Assembly: GCA_910577655.1 (NCBI GenBank)
Contig: CAJTOW010000051.1
Coordinates: forward strand, 1-26,616
Direction: 5' to 3'
Origin: an uncultured Lachnospiraceae bacterium
GTDB lineage: Bacteria > Bacillota > Clostridia > Lachnospirales > Lachnospiraceae
Length of the DNA: 26,616 bases
Shown here: positions 7,384-14,731 of the stretch, piece after piece
How positions within the stretch are numbered: position 1 is the first letter of the stretch
Layout of the letters: every line of letters begins with the position of its first letter
Program-made: the position numbers and the translations under genes
Notes under the pieces: generated by a model
Seen by the model: only the letters and a program-made list of their open reading frames with translations
What the model was told of the DNA's origin: nothing
Database searches by the model: none

Positions 7384-8961
7384 TTAAATATTGAGTTTAT
7401 ATTCCTCAATCACACATGAATGACCTTTCTTCTCGTCATAACTGATTCCTACCAAAAGGATATTCCCCGTATATCCCTCCAGCCAGTCTGCATACTGTTT
7501 GTCTTTAATCTGAGCAATAGCACCTTTGGCTGACTGATTCCATTTCAATTCCACCACCAGAGCCGGTCTGTCCATATCCCGTTTTGGCAGGTACACCACA
7601 TCCGCAAATCCTTTCCCTGATGGCAGTTCCAGAAGTGGATTCATATAATAAGCCTTTGCACTGTAATATGCCATTAGAACCGTACAAGTAAGGGAATTCT
7701 CATTGTTGTATTTGAGCATAGAAGCCGTTTCATTGTGAATCGCGGCCACTCCCTCGGCAACGGCTTCCCCATCCAGTTCCCAGGTGCTTTGAAGCAGCCC
7801 TTCCGAACGCTTCAGTGCCTGCACAAGACCATCCCATCCTCCTGCTTTTACGGACCTCATAAACTCTCTGGCAATCTCCTGGTTCGGGATAAATACTTCT
7901 GAAGTCTTTTCATCAAAGGACAAATATCCAAGGTGCAGCAACAACGTAAGCACATCATCCTTGCTTTTAAAGGTGGTCATATCATTTTGGCTGGTGGAGG
8001 GATCGATTTCGCAGCGCACATCGCTGAGCATACCAATCACAGATTCCTTTAACCCATCAAAATTCATGTCAATATAAATCTTCAAGGCCTCATATGTCTC
8101 CGTCCCGGTCCAATAACTCCGAAAACTTTTGCTGTCCATCAGTTCCGTTACAGCCTGGGGATTATAAATATGAAAATCTCCAATCAGATAACCGTCATAC
8201 CACTTTTTCGTTTCTTCATAGTCTATGCCATACTTCCCGCAAAGAGTTTCCACTTCCTCCTCCGTAAAACCGAAGTATTCCGCAAAGGGCCCTGGATTCA
8301 GCATGGAAAATTCCTTAAAAATATTAATAGCCGAGTGTTCCCCATATTTCTTAATAGGAAGTATTCCAGTCATATATGCCAGTTCCACATATTCCGCACC
8401 TTTAAAAAGCCCTCGAAGGAAATCCAGATAACCTTTTTGTATCTCCTGCCGTTCTTTCGCAAACCGGAATACACAATCCCATTCATCAATAATAAATGTA
8501 AATCCTTCTTTTGTATGGGCATAGATCTGCCCCAGCACGCCAGGCAGACCATATTGATCTGCAACAAAGCAACCGCCATATTCCGTTTCCAGTTCCCGGA
8601 TCACTGCTTCCTGTATCTTGTCGATAAAAATATCAAGATGGGATTCGTCAAAGAGGAAACGCTGGATATCCAGCCGTATTACATTATGCTGGTTTAAATG
8701 TGTCAAAAATGACTCCTCATTTTCAATTTTTCTGCTGACAAATAATTCTCCTGAATCACAGCCCTTCCCATAGTAGGCAGCAAGCATATCCGCAGCCATG
8801 GACTTTCCAAAACGGCGGGGGCGGCTTACACAGATATATTTTACTCTTGATCTATTGAACCTCTGGTTTATGAGAGCAATCAACTTTGTCTTGTCAATGT
8901 AAATATCATCCGTCACTGCCTGCCGGAACGCTTCGTTCCCCGGATTCAGATACAGTCCCAT
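7384..8961 (-). CDS. AAA-ATPase-like / PD-(D/E)XK nuclease-like protein
   Basis: 525 aa from ATG (MGLYLNPGNEAFRQAV), which has AAGGAGG nine bases upstream. The longer frame to 9006 has no site. The N-terminal region matches the AAA-ATPase-like family (PF09820-type): YIDKTKLI, then SRPRRFGKSMAADML as the P-loop-like motif (about residues 46-60) and FTFIIDEWDCVF as a Walker-B-like motif. The C-terminal region matches the PD-(D/E)XK_9 type: GFADVVYLP … ALVVELKW … QIKDKQYADW. Such proteins are abundant in Bacteroidetes and Clostridia; their function is not established and they often sit in variable regions. It stands alone, flanked by its own terminator, in an AT-rich stretch. Confidence 0.85.
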   Translation of the reverse strand: MGLYLNPGNEAFRQAVTDDIYIDKTKLIALINQRFNRSRVKYICVSRPRRFGKSMAADMLAAYYGKGCDSGELFVSRKIENEESFLTHLNQHNVIRLDIQRFLFDESHLDIFIDKIQEAVIRELETEYGGCFVADQYGLPGVLGQIYAHTKEGFTFIIDEWDCVFRFAKERQEIQKGYLDFLRGLFKGAEYVELAYMTGILPIKKYGEHSAINIFKEFSMLNPGPFAEYFGFTEEEVETLCGKYGIDYEETKKWYDGYLIGDFHIYNPQAVTELMDSKSFRSYWTGTETYEALKIYIDMNFDGLKESVIGMLSDVRCEIDPSTSQNDMTTFKSKDDVLTLLLHLGYLSFDEKTSEVFIPNQEIAREFMRSVKAGGWDGLVQALKRSEGLLQSTWELDGEAVAEGVAAIHNETASMLKYNNENSLTCTVLMAYYSAKAYYMNPLLELPSGKGFADVVYLPKRDMDRPALVVELKWNQSAKGAIAQIKDKQYADWLEGYTGNILLVGISYDEKKGHSCVIEEYKLNI

Positions 8962-9250
8962 AAGATCTACCTCCTTATCCTGGCACTCCAATCCTCTCCA
9001 AATCAATTCTTATCACTGCTCTTTGAATGGGTATTCTCGCACATATATTACTTCTGGTTTCATCTTACCATAAAACTTGTGCTTGTGGCAAGATAATATC
9101 AGGAGCCCATTTCGTTTTGCTTTTTATCCGGGACATTTATGAGCACTTTATCTTTATTTCTTTCGTAAATAAAAAAGGATATCCAATGGAGAAATAAAGA
9201 AAACCAAAAAAACGGGAAACGAACGGGGAAAGCCGAATTATATAAACAAA
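8962..9250. other. Intergenic stretch without a recognisable gene
   Basis: Very AT-rich, with only short frames and no homology recognised. It separates the ATPase/nuclease-like gene from the rpmF terminator. No convincing promoter pair was found for the gene at 7384-8961; TAATAT near 9050 on the minus strand is a weak -10 candidate. Confidence 0.4.
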
Positions 9251-9276
9251 GGCTCCTGAGGAAAACCCCAGAAGCC
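9238..9276 (-). terminator. Terminator of rpmF
   Basis: On the minus strand an 11-bp stem (GGCTTCTGGGG with CCTCAGGAGCC, counting two G-U pairs) closes a TTTT loop and is followed by TTTGTTTATAT. The mismatches disappear only when read as minus-strand RNA, which fixes its direction. Confidence 0.8.
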
Positions 9277-9318
9277 CTTAGTTTACTAGCTTTTTCAATT
9301 TTGACGATTTTTCAAATC

Positions 9319-9501
9319 TCAGTCTTCAACGCTGACGATCTCCTTCTTGTTATAAGAGCCGCAGGCCTTGCAGACTCTGTGGGGCATCATCAGGGCGCCG
9401 CACTTGCTGCACTTCACTAAATTCATAGCGCTCATTTTCCAGTTGGCTCTGCGTTTGTCACGCCGTGCCTTGGAAGATTTATTCTTTGGGCAGATAGACA
9501 T
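9319..9501 (-). CDS. rpmF: 50S ribosomal protein L32
   Basis: 60 aa, the normal length for L32. It starts MSICPKNKSSKARRDKRRAN and carries the zinc-ribbon cysteines CSKC … CKAC of the zinc-binding form. The ribosome binding site is AAGGAGG, which lies in the 3' end of the decayed yceD copy directly upstream. In most Clostridia rpmF follows yceD and precedes plsX. Here a terminator and accessory DNA follow, so plsX is not adjacent. Confidence 0.97.
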   Translation of the reverse strand: MSICPKNKSSKARRDKRRANWKMSAMNLVKCSKCGALMMPHRVCKACGSYNKKEIVSVED

Positions 9502-9504
9502 GGT

Positions 9505-9823
9505 TTACACCTCCTTAAACTGTAAAATATATCCTGGATAACTGACATTCTCGGGTCAGACGAACTTTTGCCACAAGAGCAGGTCCCACAGTTCAAGTTC
9601 GTACCACATCTATTGCAGATTCCCTGGCAGTCTTCCTTACAAATAACTTTCATTGGCAGAGCTGACAATAGACCGTTACACAGCAGCTGGTCTGCACCCA
9701 GATTATAACAGCTCACATCGTGCTGTGCACCGGAATCCGGCTCACCCAGACCAGGCTCCTCCTTGATCTAAAGCTGAAACGGAGTCGGAACAGCGTCCAG
9801 ATATCTGTCAAGTTAATAAGCAT
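9505..9823 (-). pseudogene. Decayed tandem copy of yceD (DUF177)
   Basis: Degenerate duplicate of the intact yceD at 9966-10499. The segment SCYNLGADQL…SVIQDIF matches the intact protein at 53 of 63 residues by hand alignment. The 5' end keeps the same ribosome binding site and first codons (TAGGAGATTAATATG) but then jumps, at an ACAGA/CAGA microhomology, to the middle of the gene. An in-frame TAG follows (CAGCTTTAGATC against CAGATTCAGATC), residues corresponding to SYN-upstream KD… are missing, and one base is lost near the 3' end (TTTTACAG against TTTCAACAG). If the lost base is restored the frame ends FKEV-stop, overlapping the rpmF ribosome binding site. An automatic call of a ~94-aa protein at 9432-9716 would be an artefact. 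Confidence 0.85.
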
Positions 9824-9850
9824 ATTAATCTCCTAATACGCATCTATACC

Positions 9851-9879
9851 ATTATACATAAGCAGATGATTTTTGTCAA
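9851..9879 (-). promoter_or_regulatory. Perfect sigma-A promoter for the pseudogene-rpmF transcript
   Basis: Minus strand TTGACA (9874-9879), 17-bp spacer, TATAAT (9851-9856): both hexamers are consensus. It lies about 30 bases upstream of the decayed yceD start and drives rpmF independently of intact yceD. Confidence 0.85.
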
Positions 9880-9965
9880 CATGATTTTGGAGAAAAAAGC
9901 CATATGTTATTTACAATGGTAATTTGTATACTGATATCATTTCCCGGCGGCCCACGCTTTTAATT

Positions 9966-10499
9966 CTAACACAAGTCTTTGAACTGTTGAAATATATCCT
10001 GGATCGCTGACATTCTCGGGTCAGGCGAACTTCTGTCACAAGAGCAGGTCCCATAGTTCAAGTTCGTACCGCATCGATTGCAGATTCCCTGGCAGTCCTC
10101 CTTACAAAGAACCTTCATTGGCAGAGCTGACAATAGTTCGTTACAGAGTAACTGGTCTACATCCAGATTATAACTGCTTACATAGTGCTGTGCATCGGGA
10201 TCCTTCGCACGCTCTTCATCCGGCTCACCCAGATCAAGCTCCTCTTCGATCTGAATCTGAAACGGAGTGGGAACAGCTTCCAGACATCTGCTGCAGGGAA
10301 TGCTCAGTGTAATCCCTGCCTTTCCCTCCATAAACAGCTTCCGGTCTCCCAGGTTACGGATACGGAGGGTAACCGGCTCCCTGGCAATGATATCGTAGAC
10401 ACTGCCGTCCGGCGCCCGGAACGTGTCCGGCCCGAAATCACAAGTATATGTCTTTTCCTTTCCTTCGGAGGAAAGCAGCTCTGTTAAGTTAATAATCAT
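9966..10499 (-). CDS. yceD: YceD / DUF177 family protein
   Basis: 177 aa, a typical length. It starts MIINLTELLSSEGKEK after TTAGGAG. Four cysteines in CKEDCQGICNRCGTN form the conserved metal-ligand-like motif of the family, and an additional CSRC-like pair occurs earlier (SIPCSRCLEAV). YceD is almost always encoded next to rpmF and has been linked to 23S rRNA accumulation and ribosome assembly; the mechanism is not settled. Here it is cut off from rpmF by its own decayed copy and a new promoter. No strong promoter is evident directly upstream, only a TATAAAAT stretch near 10555. Confidence 0.92.
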   Translation of the reverse strand: MIINLTELLSSEGKEKTYTCDFGPDTFRAPDGSVYDIIAREPVTLRIRNLGDRKLFMEGKAGITLSIPCSRCLEAVPTPFQIQIEEELDLGEPDEERAKDPDAQHYVSSYNLDVDQLLCNELLSALPMKVLCKEDCQGICNRCGTNLNYGTCSCDRSSPDPRMSAIQDIFQQFKDLC

Positions 10500-10572
10500 A
10501 TTAATCTCCTAACCTGGACAAACCAGAATCGTACTGCACAGTATTTTGCTATTTTATACAAAAATTAATGTT

Positions 10573-10689
10573 TAGAGCGTGTCTGAAAATTGCTTTCTGG
10601 CAGATGTGCGTCACAGTTTGTGGGACGCCTTCGGTGTCCTACAAAGTGGAGCGCACAGCTACCGGAAAGCAATTTTCAGACACACTCTA
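10573..10689. repeat. 117-bp palindromic repeat, copy A
   Basis: A long imperfect palindrome. TAGAGCGTGTCTGAAAATTG at the left is mirrored at the right (one C/A mismatch). Inner stems are GCTTTC/GAAAGC, TGTGCG/CGCACA, TTTGT/ACAAA and GGACGCC/GGTGTCC around a TTC loop. The left ~52 bp match copy B at 18991 with one difference. No target duplication is visible. It would fold into a single long hairpin on either strand and lies upstream of yceD. Confidence 0.85.
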
Positions 10690-10875
10690 GTGTCTCATTC
10701 GCACCTATGATGTCATGTATAAGTGGAGGGCCTCCACCGTCATGGCCTGGACTGCCCTGCAAAGAAAAAGAAGCTTTTTTCGTCATTATCATGTAGCCCC
10801 ATATTTCATCTGCTACACAAATTATAAATAGTTATTGGAAAAAATGCAACATTTCCGACAAAAAAACAACAAAAT
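10690..10875. other. Intergenic DNA, no gene recognised
   Basis: Between repeat A and the hairpins downstream of ackA. Frames here are short and unlike known proteins. The stretch grades from balanced composition to strongly AT-rich near 10800-10880. Confidence 0.4.
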
Positions 10876-10912
10876 ACATCCCATCATTACTGTCTATAGA
10901 TGGGGGGGATGT
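10876..10912 (-). terminator. Hairpin with T-rich tail, ackA side
   Basis: ACATCCC…GGGATGT plus ATC/GAT. On the minus strand it is followed by ATTTTGTTGTTTTTTT, on the plus strand by only TTT. It probably acts as a back-up terminator for ackA. Confidence 0.5.
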
Positions 10913-10966
10913 TTTGAGGGTAGCACGTCCCCTGTCAGGCGCAAGAAAGTTTACTGTCATAACACA

Positions 10967-11002
10967 TAAAGGGACTATATACCCGTGTATACAGCCCCTT
11001 TA
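10967..11002 (-). terminator. Hairpin just downstream of ackA
   Basis: TAAAGGG pairs with CCCTTTA, enclosing a TATATAC/GTGTATA stem. It starts 20 bp after the ackA stop codon. The T-rich tail on the minus strand is weak (TTTATGTGTTAT). Confidence 0.5.
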
Positions 11003-11022
11003 CCTTCAATGAAATAATCCTA

Positions 11023-12219
11023 TTATTCGGTAAGACGTCTGGTCTCCCGTGCGATAGCCAGCTCCTCATTAGTGGGAATCAGCATGATCTTTACCTTGGA
11101 ATCTGGTGCGGAGATCACAGTCATCTTGCCTCTCACATCATTGGCCGCGTCATCAATCTTCACGCCCAGGTATCCCAGGTACTCACAGATCGCTTTTCTG
11201 CTGCTCTTGTCATTCTCACCCACGCCTGCGGTGAACGCGATAGCATCCACACCGTTCATGGCAGCGGTATATGCGCCGATGTATTTGGCTACACGATAGA
11301 TAAATGCTTCCAGAGCCACCTCAGCCAGATGGTTACCGGATGACTTGGCTGCTTCAATATCACGGAAATCACTGGACACGCCGCCGCTCATACCCAGAAC
11401 GCCGGACTTCTTGTTGAGGATATTCAGGACTTCGTTGACATCCTTGCCTTCCTTATTGCAGATATACTGTACCACAGCCGGATCCACGTCGCCGCTGCGG
11501 GTGCCCATGATCAGACCCTCCAGAGGAGTCAGACCCATGCTGGTGTCCACACACTTGCCGCCGATGGAAGCAGATACACTGGCGCCGTTGCCCAGATGGC
11601 AGACAATAACCTTGGCCTTCTCAGGATCCAGGTTGCCGAACTTGATGGCCTCACCGGAAACGAACATATGACTGGTACCATGGAAGCCGTAGCGGCGGAC
11701 GCCGTATTTCTCATAATACTCATGGGGAATGGCATACATATAAGCCTTCTCAGGCATAGCCATACCAAATCCGGTATCCCACACAGCCACATTGGCCTTA
11801 CCAGGCATAGCTGCCTCGCAGGCTTCGATTCCCATAAGGTTAGCCGGATTGTGCAGCGGCCCTAAGTCAAAGCACTCACGGATTACCCGCTTCACATCTG
11901 CATCTACCACAACAGACTCGCTGTAGGTGGTGCCGCCATGGAGTACTCTGTGCCCGATAGCCGAGATCTCGTCAGTGCTCTTGATCACGCCATGCTCCGG
12001 ATTCTGGAGAGCGTCCATGACCAGCTCGATGGCGGTCTGATGGGTCGGCATATCCTTCTCAATCTCGACCTTGTCCTTGCCGGCCGGCTGATGGGTCAGC
12101 TTAGAACCGTCGATTCCGATTCTCTCACAAAGCCCTTTTGCGATCACGCTCTCGTCTTCCATATTGATAAGCTGGTATTTCAAGGAAGAACTGCCGCAGT
12201 TAATAACTAAAATTTTCAT
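11023..12219 (-). CDS. ackA: Acetate kinase
   Basis: 398 aa, the standard length. It converts acetyl phosphate and ADP to acetate and ATP in the cytosol. Family motifs: NCGSSSLKYQL at the N-terminus, HRVLHGG, the catalytic-region DTGFG and YGFHGTSH, the adenosine-site HLGNGASV, and GxxTR-like MGTRSGDVDP. AAGGAG precedes the ATG by 12 bases. It lies 44 bp downstream of pduL on the same strand and is surely co-transcribed, completing substrate-level ATP formation from acetyl-CoA. Hairpins follow the gene. Confidence 0.97.
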   Translation of the reverse strand: MKILVINCGSSSLKYQLINMEDESVIAKGLCERIGIDGSKLTHQPAGKDKVEIEKDMPTHQTAIELVMDALQNPEHGVIKSTDEISAIGHRVLHGGTTYSESVVVDADVKRVIRECFDLGPLHNPANLMGIEACEAAMPGKANVAVWDTGFGMAMPEKAYMYAIPHEYYEKYGVRRYGFHGTSHMFVSGEAIKFGNLDPEKAKVIVCHLGNGASVSASIGGKCVDTSMGLTPLEGLIMGTRSGDVDPAVVQYICNKEGKDVNEVLNILNKKSGVLGMSGGVSSDFRDIEAAKSSGNHLAEVALEAFIYRVAKYIGAYTAAMNGVDAIAFTAGVGENDKSSRKAICEYLGYLGVKIDDAANDVRGKMTVISAPDSKVKIMLIPTNEELAIARETRRLTE

Positions 12220-12263
12220 AATGAATATCTGCTCCTTAAATTAATATTTGGCAATATCTGTTA

Positions 12264-12833
12264 CTATTTTACAATCTCGCCTTCAGCGTCTCTGGGGCAG
12301 GATGCCGCGTTGGACTCATCTGTATCAATATGCATAGCCAGAGCGTAAGAATCGCTGGCGCGGACTACTACATCACCGAAGATCAGGCTTCTGCCCTCGG
12401 TCTCAAGCTTTACGGATACGATATCACCATTCTTCACACCCAGCTGCTCTGCCTCTGCAAGGGTAGCATGGATATGGCGCTTTGCCACGATCACACCTTC
12501 GCTGATCTCGATCTCACCTTTGGGTCCGATGATTTTGCAGGCACCACTTCCAGCCAGATCGCCGGACTCACGGATCGGTGCTGCGATTCCAATAGAACGG
12601 GCATCAGTCATGGATAACTCAACCTGGGTCTGCTTTCTGACTGGTCCCAGTACGGATACGCCCTTTAACTCCTTCTTCGGCCCTACGACAGTAACACGCT
12701 CCTCGCAGGCAAACTGCCCAGGCTGGGACAGATCCTTCTTCCAGGTCAGCTCATATCCCGCCCCAAATAAGGTCTCCAGATCAGCCGGACTTAAGTGTAC
12801 GTGACGTGCAGATGTTTCAACCATGAATTTCAT
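12264..12833 (-). CDS. pduL: PduL-type phosphate acyltransferase (phosphotransacetylase)
   Basis: 189 aa. It transfers an acyl group between CoA and phosphate (acetyl-CoA + Pi to acetyl phosphate) using a fold unrelated to Pta. The family's zinc-binding histidines are visible in SARHVHLS (N-terminus) and AKRHIHAT, and a third conserved block is HIDTDESNA. The N-terminal encapsulation extension of microcompartment-bound PduL is absent: the protein begins directly MKFMVETSARHVHLS. No microcompartment shell genes are nearby, so this is the housekeeping partner of ackA, which follows. AGGAGAG lies eight bases before the ATG. Confidence 0.92.
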   Translation of the reverse strand: MKFMVETSARHVHLSPADLETLFGAGYELTWKKDLSQPGQFACEERVTVVGPKKELKGVSVLGPVRKQTQVELSMTDARSIGIAAPIRESGDLAGSGACKIIGPKGEIEISEGVIVAKRHIHATLAEAEQLGVKNGDIVSVKLETEGRSLIFGDVVVRASDSYALAMHIDTDESNAASCPRDAEGEIVK

Positions 12834-12918
12834 AAACTTTCTCTCCTGTTCTTATACATTATTTAAATCAACCCCTCCAAACGGGCCGCCGTCCAGTCAC
12901 GGCTGGACTATAATCTTT

Positions 12919-12947
12919 ATTTTATTAGTTTTGTCCTGTTTTTTCAA
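12919..12947 (-). promoter_or_regulatory. Sigma-A promoter of pduL-ackA
   Basis: Minus strand TTGAAA (12942-12947), 17-bp spacer, TAAAAT (12919-12924). Near the start of the predicted transcript a GTCCAG/CTGGAC hairpin (12890-12907) could stabilise the RNA. Confidence 0.65.
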
Positions 12948-12979
12948 GTACTTGTCTGGATTAATTTGCATTTTTTACA

Positions 12980-13161
12980 AAACAATGGTAACAGTTCAGA
13001 CGGGCGGCAAATCACAGAAGAAAGTGCTTATGCAAACCTGCTTTTGGTTTGCATAAGCACTTTCTTCTGTGATTTGATATCGGGCTAACGCCCGAAGCTT
13101 CTTGTCCCCGACACTCTTCGGGGGACAAGAAGATGCCCCGTCTGAACTGTTACAAACAATG
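12980..13161. mobile_element. IS66-like non-autonomous element (MITE) with target duplication
   Basis: The element itself spans 12988-13153 (166 bp). Its ends are perfect 17-bp inverted repeats, GTAACAGTTCAGACGGG at 12988-13004 and the complement at 13137-13153. AAACAATG is present directly outside both ends (12980-12987 and 13154-13161), an 8-bp target duplication. Ends starting GTAA with 8-bp duplications are characteristic of the IS66 family. The interior has no coding capacity and consists of a perfect 29-bp stem (13009-13037 with 13047-13075), a CGGGC/GCCCG hairpin (13081-13094) and a 12-bp stem (13098-13109 with 13121-13132). It lies between the pduL and tmcAL promoters. Confidence 0.85.
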
Positions 13162-13175
13162 AATATAAAATTATT

Positions 13176-13204
13176 TTGCAATTATGTGAAATTCTATATA
13201 TACT
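13176..13204 (+). promoter_or_regulatory. Sigma-A promoter of tmcAL
   Basis: TTGCAA (13176-13181), 17-bp spacer, TATACT (13199-13204). It predicts a leader of about 210 nt before the tmcAL start. Confidence 0.6.
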
Positions 13205-13266
13205 ATATACAATAGAACTTAATGGTACAGCCTTTAGAAACATATTTGGGGACCGTTCATCTGACA

Positions 13267-13393
13267 GTCAAATCCCCCGCAGCAAGCTGACAAGGCATCA
13301 AACCTGCAGCGCAGCAGGCTGCAAGGTATTTGACCCTCGCGGCAGTCGCCAAATGCGCATGCGAGCATGCCCACTTGGCTCGTTGCTTCGAGC
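13267..13393 (+). other. GC-rich, multi-hairpin leader of tmcAL
   Basis: GTCAAAT (13267-13273) pairs with ATTTGAC (13328-13334). Inside is CCTGC/GCAGG (13303-13318). Downstream come GCATGC-GA-GCATGC (about 13357-13370) and GCTCG/CGAGC (13378-13393), just before the ribosome binding site. It does not match a riboswitch class I can name and may also be another dispersed palindromic repeat. Confidence 0.45.
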
Positions 13394-13419
13394 GAATAAA
13401 ACAAGAAGGAAGAAATTCT

Positions 13420-14640
13420 ATGAAAACTGTCGGAATCATCACAGAATACAATCCGTTTCATAACGGACACCGCTATCAGATCAGAAAAGCCCGGGAACTG
13501 ACCGGGGCCGACTTTGTGGTGACAGCTATGAGCGGCGATTTCGTCCAGCGGGGCGAGCCGGCCCTTTTTGACAAATATACACGCACTGCCATGGCCCTGG
13601 AAGGCGGGGCAGATCTGGTACTGGAGCTACCGGTCCGCTTTGCCACCAGCAGCGCCGAGGATTTCGCCGCATGCGGCGTGGCCCTGCTGGACCGGCTTGG
13701 AGTGGTGGATCATCTGTGCTTTGGAAGTGAGCTTGGACGTCTGGATGTGCTGGAACAGACAGCGGATATCCTGGTCGCAGAACCGGACGGGTTCCGGGAA
13801 GAATTAAGGAAATGTCTGGCAGCAGGATACTCCTTTCCCAGGGCACGGGAAATGGCCCTTATGAAGGTTATGGAAGCCGGTGAAAGAAGATCTGATGACA
13901 ATATGCTTTCTTCTCCCAACAACATCCTGGGAATTGAATACCTGAAAGCACTGAAGCGCCGGGATAGCCGGATCCAGCCCTTAACGATCCGGCGCAAAGG
14001 CCAGGGGTATCATGAGACGGCTCTGCCAGAGGAAAGCAAAGCACAATTTCCCTCTGCTTCTGCACTTCGCAAAGCTTGTCAGGATGCCTTTGTTTCCGGG
14101 ACTTTTTCCCATGAAACATGGGTTCCGGTGTTTCCTGATGACTTAAGTCTGCTTCTTGATGCCCGCCTCCTGGAGCTTTTCCACCAGGGGACAGACCTGA
14201 CCACATTTGCCGATGTCTCCCCTGAGCTTGCATCCCGGATCGGCCGGACCCTTCTGGACTTTGACAGCTTTTCCGGCCGGATCACCCAGTTAAAGACCCG
14301 GCAGCTCACCTACACAAGGATCAGCAGGACTCTGATCCATATTCTGCTTGGAATCACGGCAGAGGAAGTCTCTCTCTCCCGCAGCCGGGACTATGTCCCC
14401 TATATCCGTGTCCTGGGTTTTCGCAGATCCGCATCAGAGCTGCTGGGGCGGATCAGGCACAGTTCCCTTCTTCCCCTGATCACCAAGACAGCTGACGCTA
14501 AGAAGCTTCTGCCTGACCAGAGGGATATGGACATGCTGCGGCAGGATTTCCACGCCTCGCACATGTACCAGGCCCTGGTCTGCCAAAAAAGCGGGAGGAG
14601 AATGAGAAATGAGTATACCCGGTCGGTGGTCATGCTGTAA
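13420..14640 (+). CDS. tmcAL: tRNA(Met) cytidine acetate ligase (TmcAL/YlbM family)
   Basis: 406 aa from the ATG preceded by AAGGAAG. The longer in-frame extension to 13330 runs through the hairpin leader and is not supported. The N-terminus MKTVGIITEYNPFHNGHRYQI holds the nucleotidyltransferase HxGH-like motif, and GDFVQRGEPA follows, both characteristic of the family (formerly DUF795). The enzyme activates acetate with ATP to form N4-acetylcytidine at the wobble position of elongator tRNA-Met. Its use of free acetate makes the location beside pduL-ackA notable, though they are on opposite strands. No terminator is obvious in the 91 bp that follow. Confidence 0.92.
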   Translation: MKTVGIITEYNPFHNGHRYQIRKARELTGADFVVTAMSGDFVQRGEPALFDKYTRTAMALEGGADLVLELPVRFATSSAEDFAACGVALLDRLGVVDHLCFGSELGRLDVLEQTADILVAEPDGFREELRKCLAAGYSFPRAREMALMKVMEAGERRSDDNMLSSPNNILGIEYLKALKRRDSRIQPLTIRRKGQGYHETALPEESKAQFPSASALRKACQDAFVSGTFSHETWVPVFPDDLSLLLDARLLELFHQGTDLTTFADVSPELASRIGRTLLDFDSFSGRITQLKTRQLTYTRISRTLIHILLGITAEEVSLSRSRDYVPYIRVLGFRRSASELLGRIRHSSLLPLITKTADAKKLLPDQRDMDMLRQDFHASHMYQALVCQKSGRRMRNEYTRSVVML

Positions 14641-14731
14641 TGGGCATCCCGGATTCCGGCCAGTGTGTTCATCTTCCTTTTCCATGTTATGAATATCTAT
14701 GAGCGGCAGACACCTTCAACTCCAACATCCG

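Noticed and set aside
9432..9716. 94-residue DUF177-like protein as a separate gene
   Set aside because: Its start is internal to the decayed yceD copy and its end runs out of frame into rpmF after a one-base loss.
10590..10796. 68-residue plus-strand frame across repeat A
   Set aside because: It starts inside the palindrome, lacks a ribosome binding site and resembles no protein.
11023..12833. Propanediol-utilisation microcompartment locus
   Set aside because: pduL alone is present, without its targeting extension, shell proteins or diol dehydratase genes.
12988..13153. CRISPR array or tandem repeat
   Set aside because: The repeats are inverted, not regularly spaced direct repeats, and a target duplication marks it as an insertion.
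13330..13419. 30-codon N-terminal extension of TmcAL
   Set aside because: It translates the hairpin leader, has no ribosome binding site, and the family begins at MKTVGIITEYNPFHNGH.
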